Assembly: GCA_014190575.1 (NCBI GenBank)
Contig: BJGQ01000023.1
Coordinates: 1-47,766 of the forward strand
DNA from: Bacteroidota bacterium
GTDB lineage: Bacteria; Bacteroidota; Bacteroidia; Chitinophagales; UBA10324
Direction: 5' to 3'
Length of the DNA stretch: 47,766 bases
Shown here: positions 8,692 to 15,700 of the stretch, in pieces
Numbering within the stretch: the first letter of the stretch is position 1
Layout: the number at the start of each line of letters is the position of its first letter
Program-made: the position numbers and the translations under genes
The notes under the pieces: generated by a model
Told to the model about the DNA's origin: nothing
What the model saw: only the letters and a program-made list of their open reading frames with translations
Database searches by the model: none

Positions 8692-9951
8692 ATGTCACGA
8701 GTTTCGCGAACATTAATCAACTTATATTTTTTCATCTTCTTCTGGTTCTGGTGGTTGATGGTTTGGATTTTTATTCTGCTGTTAAAAATTATTTTCTTCA
8801 AACAGATTAAAAAGTTTTGCAAGAAAATATTTTTCCCGAAAAGAAAAGCAAGTGTTTTTTATTTCGAAGTATTTGCACCCGAAAGCGCAGGAAATAAATA
8901 CCGTACGCAGAAGTGGGTTGAAATACTGAATCAAAATAATTTTAAGGCAAAGTCGGCATATGTTTTTGAGTATAGCGAATATTTACAACTGACTTCAGAC
9001 CAAAGTTCAATGCCTTTTTTCCTCATGGGATTTATGTGGTTTCGTTTCTGGCAAATTTTGCGCAGTGCGTTTTATGATATTGTAATTGTGCGCCGCGAGT
9101 TGTTGATGTTTAATGATTATGGTAATCTGTTTTTCGAAAAATTTCTTTCAGCAATTCATGCAAAACGGATTTTGGATTTTGATGATGACATTGCAACAGC
9201 GAAAAAAGAACCAAGAAAAATTTCGTATTATGGAAAATTATTAATGGAGAAATCAAAAAAATTTTCTGAATCATTAAAGCGCTACACTCATTTTTTCCCC
9301 GGAACCAATTACTTGAATGATTTATTAAAGCAATCTTTTACTCAGGCGAAAAGTGAAAACTGTTTGGTTCTTCCAACCTGTGTTGATTATGATTTTCTCC
9401 CTAAAAAAAATTATTCTTCAATGGCCGATGAGCTGATTATTGGGTGGGTTGGCGCCAGAAATAATTTACACAACCTGCACATCATTACAAATTCATTGAA
9501 CCTTCTGGCATCAAAATATAAATTTCGGTTACTGGTAATTTGTGATTCGCCATTTATTATTCCGGCTTACTTCCCCATTGATTTTATCAGGTGGAATGAA
9601 AAAAATGAAATTGAAAACCTGTTAAAAATTGATGTTGGAATTATGCCACTTGAAAACACAATGGAGCAAAAAGGAAAGTGTGGATTCAAATTAATTCAAT
9701 ATATGGGATGTGGAATTGTAAGCATGGCAACTGCATTAACTGTCAATAATGAAATTATTAATGATGGAGTAAATGGTTTCCTGGTTCCACCTGATGCTGA
9801 TTGGACTTCTTATATCGAAAAAGTTTTTCAATCTCGAAATCAATTTGCTGAAATTGGGAAAAGTGCTATTGAAAAAATTTTAACTGAATATAGTTTCAAT
9901 TCCAATCAATCAAAACTGATTTCATTTCTGAATAAAATTGCAATGGATTAA
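8692..9951 (+). CDS. Membrane-linked GT-B fold glycosyltransferase (GT4-like)
   Basis: The 419-residue protein begins with one or two very hydrophobic, Trp/Phe-rich segments (about residues 9-36). A GT-B style glycosyltransferase follows, with a conserved donor-binding C-terminal half: ELIIGWVGA near residue 247, and GFKLIQYMGCGIVSMA then NDGVNGFLV near residues 327-362. The E of the usual E-x7-E motif is replaced by a Q here (KLIQYMGCG), which is tolerated in some GT4 members. It probably transfers a sugar in surface polysaccharide or glycolipid synthesis. It starts 3 bp after the sulfotransferase stop, which indicates an operon. The donor and acceptor are unknown. Confidence 0.82.
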   Translation: MSRVSRTLINLYFFIFFWFWWLMVWIFILLLKIIFFKQIKKFCKKIFFPKRKASVFYFEVFAPESAGNKYRTQKWVEILNQNNFKAKSAYVFEYSEYLQLTSDQSSMPFFLMGFMWFRFWQILRSAFYDIVIVRRELLMFNDYGNLFFEKFLSAIHAKRILDFDDDIATAKKEPRKISYYGKLLMEKSKKFSESLKRYTHFFPGTNYLNDLLKQSFTQAKSENCLVLPTCVDYDFLPKKNYSSMADELIIGWVGARNNLHNLHIITNSLNLLASKYKFRLLVICDSPFIIPAYFPIDFIRWNEKNEIENLLKIDVGIMPLENTMEQKGKCGFKLIQYMGCGIVSMATALTVNNEIINDGVNGFLVPPDADWTSYIEKVFQSRNQFAEIGKSAIEKILTEYSFNSNQSKLISFLNKIAMD

Positions 9952-9996
9952 TGCCTGTAATTGATTGAGTATAATTGCACCAAATAAATTTTTGAT

Positions 9997-11139
9997 TTGA
10001 AAAATCGCCTGCTCGATATTTTAGTTTGTCCTCTTGATTACAGTAAACTTTCGTTGCATGAATTTGAAACCACCACCGAAAAAAATAAATTCGGTGAGAT
10101 TGAAATTGATGTAATTACGGGAGTGCTGGTGTCTTCATCAGGAAATATTTATCCAATCATTTCAGGAGTTCCTCGTATGGTTGAAGGTGCTTTTTATATG
10201 TATGAATCATTTCGTGAAAAATGGAATAGTAAACTGGCTGAATTAGAAATGATAAATCCGGTTTCGATGAAAAAACCATCGGAGGCTTTTATGATTGGTT
10301 TGTATCCGACACTTAAACGATTTGAAAAGCAATGGAAAGATCACAAACTGGAAGAACACACCTGGACTCTTGATCAGAAAACGCGGGTCGATAATTTTTT
10401 AAAATACGAAGACGCAACTGCCGACGAATTGAAAAATAAATGGGTGCTTGATGCAGGTGCAGGAACAGGGCAACTTACTTGTAGCTATGCAAAATACCTG
10501 GATTGTGAAGTTGTTGGTTTGGATTTGCAACCTTCAGTAGTGCGGGGATGGTTGAATAGAGAAAATTTTGCAGGAGAAAATTTTACACGCATTCACATTG
10601 TGCAGGGAAGCGCAACTGCGCCACCGTTTAAAAATGATTCGTTTGATTTTATTCACAGCAGCGGTGTATTGCATTACTTACCCGAAAGTACACGAGCAGG
10701 ATTCGACCCATTATCGAAATTGGTAAAACATGGAGGAAAATTTGGTGTGTGGTTGTATAAAAAAACAATGGATGAAAAATATCCTGTTGTTCCATTTGTT
10801 CCATCACGCATTCTTGGTGCTAAAGTTTCAACGCTAAGAAAAGTAACACCGAATATGAATCCGAAATTTTTGTATGCGCTCACCTGGATTTATGCAGCAG
10901 CATTTCAATTTTCCTATAAAGCAATTGCAATGGTAAAAGGAAAAAAACACAATCAAACAATTCGGGAAAGAGTAACCAGCATGTTTAACACTTTTGCCCC
11001 ACCCTTTGTGCGCAAGCATACTGTGGAAGAAGTGATGCAATGGTATAAAGAAAACGGTTTTGTAAATGTGAAAGACACATCAATTCCTGATTGCTTCACC
11101 GAGCAATTCGGATTCAACATTGTTGGAACAAAATCTTGA
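9997..11139 (+). CDS. SAM-dependent methyltransferase with Trm112-like N-terminus (TTG start)
   Basis: Residues 1-62 match a Trm112/UPF0434-like module (LLDILVCPLDYSKL ... GNIYPIISGVPRMV), but only one cysteine remains of the usual zinc-binding set. A class I methyltransferase follows, with SAM motif VLDAGAGTGQLT near residues 151-162, an acidic post-strand residue (VVGLDLQP), and SFDFIHSSGVLHYLP near 213. A C-terminal part of about 130 residues may include helices that bind the acceptor. An in-frame TAA at 9985 and the absence of any in-frame ATG before the Trm112 part make TTG 9997 the best start. The last base overlaps the ATG of the WbqC gene (TGATG), so translation is probably coupled. 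Confidence 0.82.
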   Translation: MKNRLLDILVCPLDYSKLSLHEFETTTEKNKFGEIEIDVITGVLVSSSGNIYPIISGVPRMVEGAFYMYESFREKWNSKLAELEMINPVSMKKPSEAFMIGLYPTLKRFEKQWKDHKLEEHTWTLDQKTRVDNFLKYEDATADELKNKWVLDAGAGTGQLTCSYAKYLDCEVVGLDLQPSVVRGWLNRENFAGENFTRIHIVQGSATAPPFKNDSFDFIHSSGVLHYLPESTRAGFDPLSKLVKHGGKFGVWLYKKTMDEKYPVVPFVPSRILGAKVSTLRKVTPNMNPKFLYALTWIYAAAFQFSYKAIAMVKGKKHNQTIRERVTSMFNTFAPPFVRKHTVEEVMQWYKENGFVNVKDTSIPDCFTEQFGFNIVGTKS

Positions 11140-11843
11140 TGATGCAAAAGATCATTGCCATACATCAACCTAATTTTATTCCTTGGCTTGGGTATTTTAA
11201 TAAAATTTATTCGGCTGATGTGTTTGTGATTTTAGATAATGTGGATTATCAAAGTGGAAATTCAAACTCCATTACCAACCGAACAAAAATTAAAACCGCA
11301 CAAGGCGAATTATTTATTTCGGTACCGGTGAAAAAAAATTCAGAGAGCAAACTGATAAAAGATATTGCAATTGACAATCAGCAGCCGTGGCAAAAAAAAA
11401 TGCTGAAAACCATTCAGCTTAATTATTCAAAAGCAAAATTCTTTTCTGAATTTTTTCCGTTAATTGAAAATGTGCTGAGTGTAAAGCATGAATTGCTTTC
11501 TGCCATGAATGTTGAACTCATCAAATTGTTTTGCGAAAAATTAAATATCACTACACCAATCATTCTTGCATCGGAAATGAATTTATCAGCTGATGAAAAG
11601 AACAACCGTATCATTGAAATCTGTAAATCACTCCAAGCAACCATTTATCAAAGCGGAAATGGTGCACGCAAATACAACGACGAAAATTTATTTGCCGCAA
11701 ATAATATTGAACTCCGTTACACTTCATTCTCTCCCGCTGAATATCTGCAGTTGCATGGCGAGTTTATAAAAGGATTGAGTGTGATAGATGTAGTGATGAA
11801 TTGCGGATGGGAGAAAACCGCTGGTCTACTTAAGACTACCTAA
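11139..11843 (+). CDS. WbqC-like family protein
   Basis: This 234-residue protein begins with the family signature MQKIIAIHQPNFIPWLGYFNKI and continues ADVFVILDNVDYQ, both hallmarks of WbqC-like proteins. Members are found in O-antigen and other surface-polysaccharide clusters, and their reaction has not been firmly established. The start is one of two adjacent ATGs (11139 or 11142), the first overlapping the methyltransferase stop as TGATG. An earlier in-frame TTG inside the upstream gene is not needed. It is the last gene of the plus-strand glycan cluster, and its stop abuts the stop of the convergent flavoprotein gene with no gap. Confidence 0.88.
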   Translation: MMQKIIAIHQPNFIPWLGYFNKIYSADVFVILDNVDYQSGNSNSITNRTKIKTAQGELFISVPVKKNSESKLIKDIAIDNQQPWQKKMLKTIQLNYSKAKFFSEFFPLIENVLSVKHELLSAMNVELIKLFCEKLNITTPIILASEMNLSADEKNNRIIEICKSLQATIYQSGNGARKYNDENLFAANNIELRYTSFSPAEYLQLHGEFIKGLSVIDVVMNCGWEKTAGLLKTT

Positions 11844-12785
11844 TTATAAATCAGCAAGCGATTTTTTCGCGGCCAAAAATTCTTCCCAGATATTTTTTAC
11901 AATTTCTGCGGCGGGTTTTATTTCATGCACCTGTGAAGCGACTTGTCCGATTTCCAATTCGCCTTCTTCCAAATCGCCTTCAAACATTCCACGCTTTGCA
12001 CGAGCGCGACCGAGAATATTTTTTAACTCATCAACGCTTGCACCTTTTAGCTCTGCTTCATTTATCTGATTGAAGAATTTATTTTTTATCAATCGAACCG
12101 GAACTACTTTTTTCATTGAAAGCATGGTGCCGCCTTCGGGAGTTTCTGTAATTATTTTTTTAAATGAATCGTGTGCGGATGATTCCACGCTTGCAGCGAA
12201 TCGTGTTCCGATTTGAACACCATCAGCACCGAGTGCAAATGCGGCGAGCATACTTTTTCCATTGGCAATTCCACCTGCTGCTATCACCGGAATTTTTACA
12301 GCTTCCCGCACCAATGGAATTAAAACCATGGTGGTTGTTTCTTCTCTTCCGTTGTGTCCGCCTGCTTCAAACCCTTCTGCAACCACGGCATCCACTCCGG
12401 CGGTTTCAGATTTTTGCGCGAACAATGCGCTGCTCACTACATGCACCACTGTTACACCTTTTTCTTTCAGAATGGAAGTCCATGTTTTCGGGTTGCCGGC
12501 GGAAGTGAAAATAATTTTTACTCCTTCGTCAATAATTATCTGAATGTGTTTGTCAATATCGGGATACAGCAACGGAACATTCACAGCGAATGGTTTTGAA
12601 GTTGAAGCTTTGCATTTACGAATGTGTTCGCGCAGAATATCAGGATACATACTTCCCGAACCAATGATGCCGAGTGCGCCTGCATTGCTGACAGCCGATG
12701 CCAATTCCCAACCCGAACACCAAATCATTCCTGCCTGATTTATGGGATAATTTATTTCAAAAAGCTTTGTGATTCTGTTTTGCAC
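11844..12785 (-). CDS. Nitronate monooxygenase / FabK-like FMN oxidoreductase
   Basis: This 313-residue TIM-barrel flavoprotein belongs to the 2-nitropropane dioxygenase superfamily. Visible motifs are the N-terminal NQAGMIWCSGWELASAVSNAGALG, the conserved EGFEAGGHNG containing the catalytic histidine position of nitronate monooxygenases, and the FMN phosphate-binding AAGGIANGKSMLAAFALGADGVQIGTRF. Class I NMOs oxidise alkyl nitronates, while related FabK enzymes reduce enoyl-ACP; the two are hard to separate by eye. The length is slightly short for typical NMO (about 350) and close to FabK (about 310-320). It lies 31 bp downstream of the sugar nucleotidyltransferase on the same strand. The physiological substrate is uncertain. 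Confidence 0.82.
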   Translation of the reverse strand: MQNRITKLFEINYPINQAGMIWCSGWELASAVSNAGALGIIGSGSMYPDILREHIRKCKASTSKPFAVNVPLLYPDIDKHIQIIIDEGVKIIFTSAGNPKTWTSILKEKGVTVVHVVSSALFAQKSETAGVDAVVAEGFEAGGHNGREETTTMVLIPLVREAVKIPVIAAGGIANGKSMLAAFALGADGVQIGTRFAASVESSAHDSFKKIITETPEGGTMLSMKKVVPVRLIKNKFFNQINEAELKGASVDELKNILGRARAKRGMFEGDLEEGELEIGQVASQVHEIKPAAEIVKNIWEEFLAAKKSLADL

Positions 12786-12816
12786 GACCGAAATGTAGCT
12801 CAGATAAATTTTCTCT

Positions 12817-13812
12817 TCAACTCAAATCAATCTCAGTATTGTCGCCAATATTTAAACTCTGACTGTGACCGCGAATAAATGCATCGCTGCCAATAACCGA
12901 ACCATGTAAACTCACCGATTCCAATTGAGTGAAATTGCCAATGATGCTTTCTTTAATAATTGAATTCTGAATGGTGGAATTATCACCAACTGTAACATTG
13001 GGGCCAATAATGCTGTTTGATATTTTGCATCCTTCACCAATAAAAACAGGATCGATAACTATGGTCCGTTCAAATTTCGGATTGCGAATAGTCGCAAATC
13101 CTGCTTTGCGTAATAGAGTAGAATTGGTTTCAAGCAGCACTTCTTTTTTTCCGCAGTCGAACCAGTTGTTTACTTTGAAAGGTTTAAACGGAATGCCAAT
13201 ATCAATCATGCGCATGATGGCATCGGTCAATTGAAATTCATTTTTAGTACGCACATTATTTTTAATCAGGTAATCAAGCGAATCATACAACGCAACTGTT
13301 TCATTTATTTTATACAAACCAACCAATGCAAGATTGCTTCTTGGTATCTGTGGCTTTTCTTCTACCCGCACAATCATATCATCGTCACTCACTTCAGCAA
13401 CACCAAAGCTGCGCGGGTCGTCAACTTTTTTCAACCCTAATAATGAATACTCCGAATCAACAATTGATTTCATATCAGCATCAAACACACTATCGCCAAG
13501 AACAATAATTATTTGTTCATTTTTGTTTACCACCTCTTTTGTTAACCAGATTGCATGACCGGTTCCTTCCCGCACTTCCTGCTCTACAAATTTCACTTTC
13601 AGATTCGGGAATTTCTTTTCTACAAAATCACGAATTTTTTCTCCAAGATATCCAATCACAAAAATGTATTCGGTCACTCCGGCTTTTATAAGTTCATCAA
13701 TAATGAAACTGAGAATGGGTTTTCCGGCAACCGGAATTAATGCTTTTGGTTGCGTGTATGTGTGAGGACGAAGTTTAGTGCCGGCTCCGGCAACAGGAAT
13801 AATGGCTTGCAT
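12817..13812 (-). CDS. Sugar-1-phosphate nucleotidyltransferase (NDP-sugar pyrophosphorylase)
   Basis: This 331-residue enzyme makes an activated sugar (NDP-sugar) in the cytoplasm from NTP and sugar-1-phosphate. The N-terminal signature is MQAIIPVAGAGTKLRP followed by QPKALIPVAGKP, with the nucleotide-binding G-x-G-T-K-L-R-P and the catalytic PKA lysine. The central EKP motif (RVEEKPQIPRS) is present. The C-terminal third has hexapeptide left-handed beta-helix repeats (VFIGEGCKISNSIIGPNVTVGD). This build fits glucose-1-phosphate thymidylyl- or uridylyltransferase-like proteins. Together with the nearby glycosyltransferase, WbqC and sulfotransferase genes it supports a glycan role; the exact sugar is unknown. 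Confidence 0.88.
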   Translation of the reverse strand: MQAIIPVAGAGTKLRPHTYTQPKALIPVAGKPILSFIIDELIKAGVTEYIFVIGYLGEKIRDFVEKKFPNLKVKFVEQEVREGTGHAIWLTKEVVNKNEQIIIVLGDSVFDADMKSIVDSEYSLLGLKKVDDPRSFGVAEVSDDDMIVRVEEKPQIPRSNLALVGLYKINETVALYDSLDYLIKNNVRTKNEFQLTDAIMRMIDIGIPFKPFKVNNWFDCGKKEVLLETNSTLLRKAGFATIRNPKFERTIVIDPVFIGEGCKISNSIIGPNVTVGDNSTIQNSIIKESIIGNFTQLESVSLHGSVIGSDAFIRGHSQSLNIGDNTEIDLS

Positions 13813-13943
13813 AAATTTATTTCAATTAAAAATTATTGAACTGCAAATTTCAAAATAGTTTTTCTGAATACGAATGAAATGGAAATATTTTATAAAAAGA
13901 AAATAGACTTCGCGGGAAAGGGCTTTTGGGTTTATTAGTGAGT

Positions 13944-14004
13944 CTTCGACAAGCTCAGACTGACAGTACTTAAAATCGTCAATGTCACGCTGTGCTTGTC
14001 GAAG
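13944..14004. repeat. Palindromic intergenic repeat (CTTCGACAAGC...GCTTGTCGAAG)
   Basis: CTTCGACAAGC (13944-13954) and GCTTGTCGAAG (13994-14004) are perfect inverted repeats. Pairing continues inward with about three mismatches through CTCAG-n-TGACA and TGTCA-n-CTG, giving a stem of about 22 bp and a loop of roughly 16 nt. The sequence CTTCGACAAGCTCAG-n-CTGACA is one I recognise as a widely dispersed intergenic element in bacterial genomes, including Bacteroidota. Confidence 0.7.
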
Positions 14005-14045
14005 TGTTATTTTCCAAAGCAGTCTAATAAAAGAAAATGTACAAT

Positions 14046-14090
14046 GTTTAAAACAACAAAGCCACCCTTTTGCAAGAATGGCTTTGACAT
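14046..14090 (-). terminator. Probable terminator of the GxxExxY gene
   Basis: On the minus strand CAAAGCCA (14086-14079) pairs with TGGCTTTG (14064-14057) around a 14-nt loop and is followed by TTGTTTT. It lies 51 bp after the GxxExxY stop. The loop is long and the T-tract interrupted, so the call is moderate. Confidence 0.45.
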
Positions 14091-14136
14091 TTTTATTTAA
14101 AACAGCAAACTGAATACTACTTACTGCCTACTGGCA

Positions 14137-14523
14137 TTAAGATTCTTCTATTTCAATCTTCTCATTTAATCGGGTGCGAATTTGCATTTTTTGTGTTCCG
14201 AAATTGATGAGCATGCCCATGTCTTTTTCAGATTTTTTTAATCCGTTGCTAAAATGAACCATGTGTGGAACTTCTAAACGCGGAAGCGCTTTTAGCTCAA
14301 TCATAATATTTTCAACAAAGAACTCCATTCGACTTGCACCAATCTGTGCGCCATCAATCATTCTTGTTTTTGCTTCCTTGGTTGTGTAAACAACTTTGGC
14401 TCTGGTCATTTCTTTAATCATAGCTTCCTGATAATGTTTTTCAGGAAAACCAGGACCCATGTTTTCATGCACAGTTGTTGCGCAAGCTGTAATCCTTTCT
14501 ACGAGTTTCTCAAGGTCTGTCAT
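14137..14523 (-). CDS. GxxExxY family protein
   Basis: This 128-residue protein carries the family's naming motif as GFPEKHY (about residues 25-31), preceded by VHENMGPG. A likely nuclease-fold strand pair follows, with ENIMIELKA (E-x-K near residue 77), then LINFG near the end. GxxExxY proteins are grouped with PD-(D/E)xK nuclease folds but have no proven function. The acidic position before the E-x-K strand, usually Asp in a R-x-D-L-L pattern, appears as Glu here (SRMEFFVEN), and one residue is missing, so catalytic activity is uncertain. A perfect TACTTTTG box lies 23 bp upstream on this strand. It appears to be a single-gene unit. Confidence 0.85.
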   Translation of the reverse strand: MTDLEKLVERITACATTVHENMGPGFPEKHYQEAMIKEMTRAKVVYTTKEAKTRMIDGAQIGASRMEFFVENIMIELKALPRLEVPHMVHFSNGLKKSEKDMGMLINFGTQKMQIRTRLNEKIEIEES

Positions 14524-14546
14524 AAGTGGATTTTTTTAGAGGGACA

Positions 14547-14554
14547 CAAAAGTA
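14547..14554 (-). promoter_or_regulatory. Predicted -7 element of the GxxExxY gene
   Basis: TACTTTTG read on the minus strand is a perfect TAnnTTTG match. It lies in the 47-bp gap between rlmN and the GxxExxY start at 14523. The nearest upstream TTG is only about 13 bp away, too close for a standard -33. Confidence 0.4.
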
Positions 14555-14570
14555 AATCATTTTTCTTCAA

Positions 14571-15617
14571 CTATTTCTTATTCGCCAACTGACCGCATGC
14601 GGCATCGATATCACGCCCTCTGCTTCGACGAATGGTCGCATTTAGTCCATAACCTTCTAATATGGCTGCAAATTTTTCCATTTTATCAAACGATAATCCT
14701 TTGTAAGCAACTCCCTGAACTTTATTATATTCAATCAGATTCACATGAATCAACTGGAATTTTTTGCAAAGAGTTACTAAGTTTTTAGCATCTTGTAAAG
14801 TATCGTTCACTCCTTCGAACAACACATATTCAAACGATATTCTGTTTCCTGTTTTCTCCCAGAAATATTGAAGAGACTCAGTTAAACTTTCTAAATTATT
14901 TTCCTGATTAATTGGCATCAGGCGGCTTCGCTTCTGATCATCAGCCGCATGCAACGAAAGAGCTAAACGGAAGCGAACTTTATCGTCAGCCAATTTCTTA
15001 ATCATCTTTGAAATTCCAGCTGTGCTCACAGTAATTCTGCGTGGAGAAATAACCAATCCATCAGGGGCGCTAATTTTATCAATTGCCTTTATCACATTAC
15101 TGTAATTAAGCAATGGTTCGCCCATTCCCATGAAAACAATATTTGTGAGGCGACGCTGGTGTTGCTCTTCTGAAATTTTATTCAGTTGTACTACTTGGTC
15201 AAAAATTTCGTCGTGAGTCAAGTTTCGTTCACGGTCCATTAAACCGGTAGCGCAAAAAGAACAAGTTAAACTACATCCCACTTGCGACGAAACACATGCT
15301 GTAACACGGTCAATTGCAGGGATTAAAACACCTTCAATAAAATAGTTATCAGAAGTTTTAAATCGAACTTTCACCACACCATCACTACTTCGCTGAATGG
15401 TATCAACAGTGATAGAATAGAGGTCGAAGTTTTCTTTTAGTTTTTCCCTTAATTCTTTTGAAAGGTTGCTCATATCGTCAATAGACGAAGCACCTTTTTG
15501 CCATATCCATTCCCAAACCTGTGTGGCACGGAATGTTTTTTCTCCTTGTTCATCGAGCACCTGTTTTATTTCATCTAACGAAAGGTGGCGAAGATTTTTT
15601 TTATCCTGTATTTTCAT
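14571..15617 (-). CDS. rlmN: 23S rRNA / tRNA adenine-C2 methyltransferase RlmN
   Basis: This radical SAM enzyme methylates C2 of A2503 in 23S rRNA and also A37 of some tRNAs. The 348-residue protein has the 4Fe-4S binding CxxxCxxC at Cys115, Cys119 and Cys122 (CSLTCSFCATG). Other family segments are visible: NIVFMGMGEPLLNY, VSTAGI, FRLALSLHAADDQKRSRLMPIN and FEYVLFEGVNDT. The C-terminal conserved cysteine needed for the mechanism is in DAACGQL near the end. The N-terminus (KTFRATQVWEWIWQKG) is typical. A TACATTTG -7 box ends 8 bp before the ATG, which suggests a very short or absent leader. Confidence 0.97.
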   Translation of the reverse strand: MKIQDKKNLRHLSLDEIKQVLDEQGEKTFRATQVWEWIWQKGASSIDDMSNLSKELREKLKENFDLYSITVDTIQRSSDGVVKVRFKTSDNYFIEGVLIPAIDRVTACVSSQVGCSLTCSFCATGLMDRERNLTHDEIFDQVVQLNKISEEQHQRRLTNIVFMGMGEPLLNYSNVIKAIDKISAPDGLVISPRRITVSTAGISKMIKKLADDKVRFRLALSLHAADDQKRSRLMPINQENNLESLTESLQYFWEKTGNRISFEYVLFEGVNDTLQDAKNLVTLCKKFQLIHVNLIEYNKVQGVAYKGLSFDKMEKFAAILEGYGLNATIRRSRGRDIDAACGQLANKK

Positions 15618-15625
15618 TGCGGCGG

Positions 15626-15633
15626 CAAATGTA
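15626..15633 (-). promoter_or_regulatory. Predicted -7 element of rlmN
   Basis: TACATTTG on the minus strand is a perfect TAnnTTTG box, 8 bp before the rlmN ATG (15617). No clear -33 TTG was found. The spacing implies a near-leaderless mRNA if it is used. Confidence 0.45.
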
Positions 15634-15661
15634 AGCTATTGAAATAGTTTCGGGTTTTGAG

Positions 15662-15694
15662 TTGGTAATTTCGGGTTTTAGAAAATTACTTTTG
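15662..15694 (+). promoter_or_regulatory. Predicted promoter of the amidohydrolase gene
   Basis: TTG at 15662-15664 and TACTTTTG at 15687-15694 are separated by 22 bp, within the 17-23 bp range reported for Bacteroidota promoters. The -7 box ends 6 bp before the ATG at 15701, again implying a leaderless or near-leaderless transcript. Confidence 0.5.
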
Positions 15695-15700
15695 TTGCCG

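Larger units (their letters stand above)
13813..14136. other. 324-bp intergenic region with two hairpin elements
   Basis: No gene is supported here. The stretch contains a dispersed-type palindrome (13944-14004) and a hairpin (14057-14086) placed as a terminator for the GxxExxY gene. The remainder upstream of the nucleotidyltransferase gene is AT-rich and shows no clear -7 element. Confidence 0.7.

Noticed and set aside
9970-9977. TATAATTG as promoter of the Trm112-methyltransferase gene
   Set aside because: It has one mismatch to TAnnTTTG and no TTG at the right distance; operon read-through from the upstream genes is more likely.
14113-14128. Shared CTACTTACTGC sequence here and near 25166
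   Set aside because: The common part is about 12 bp in AT-rich intergenic DNA, too short to call a repeat without a genome-wide count.
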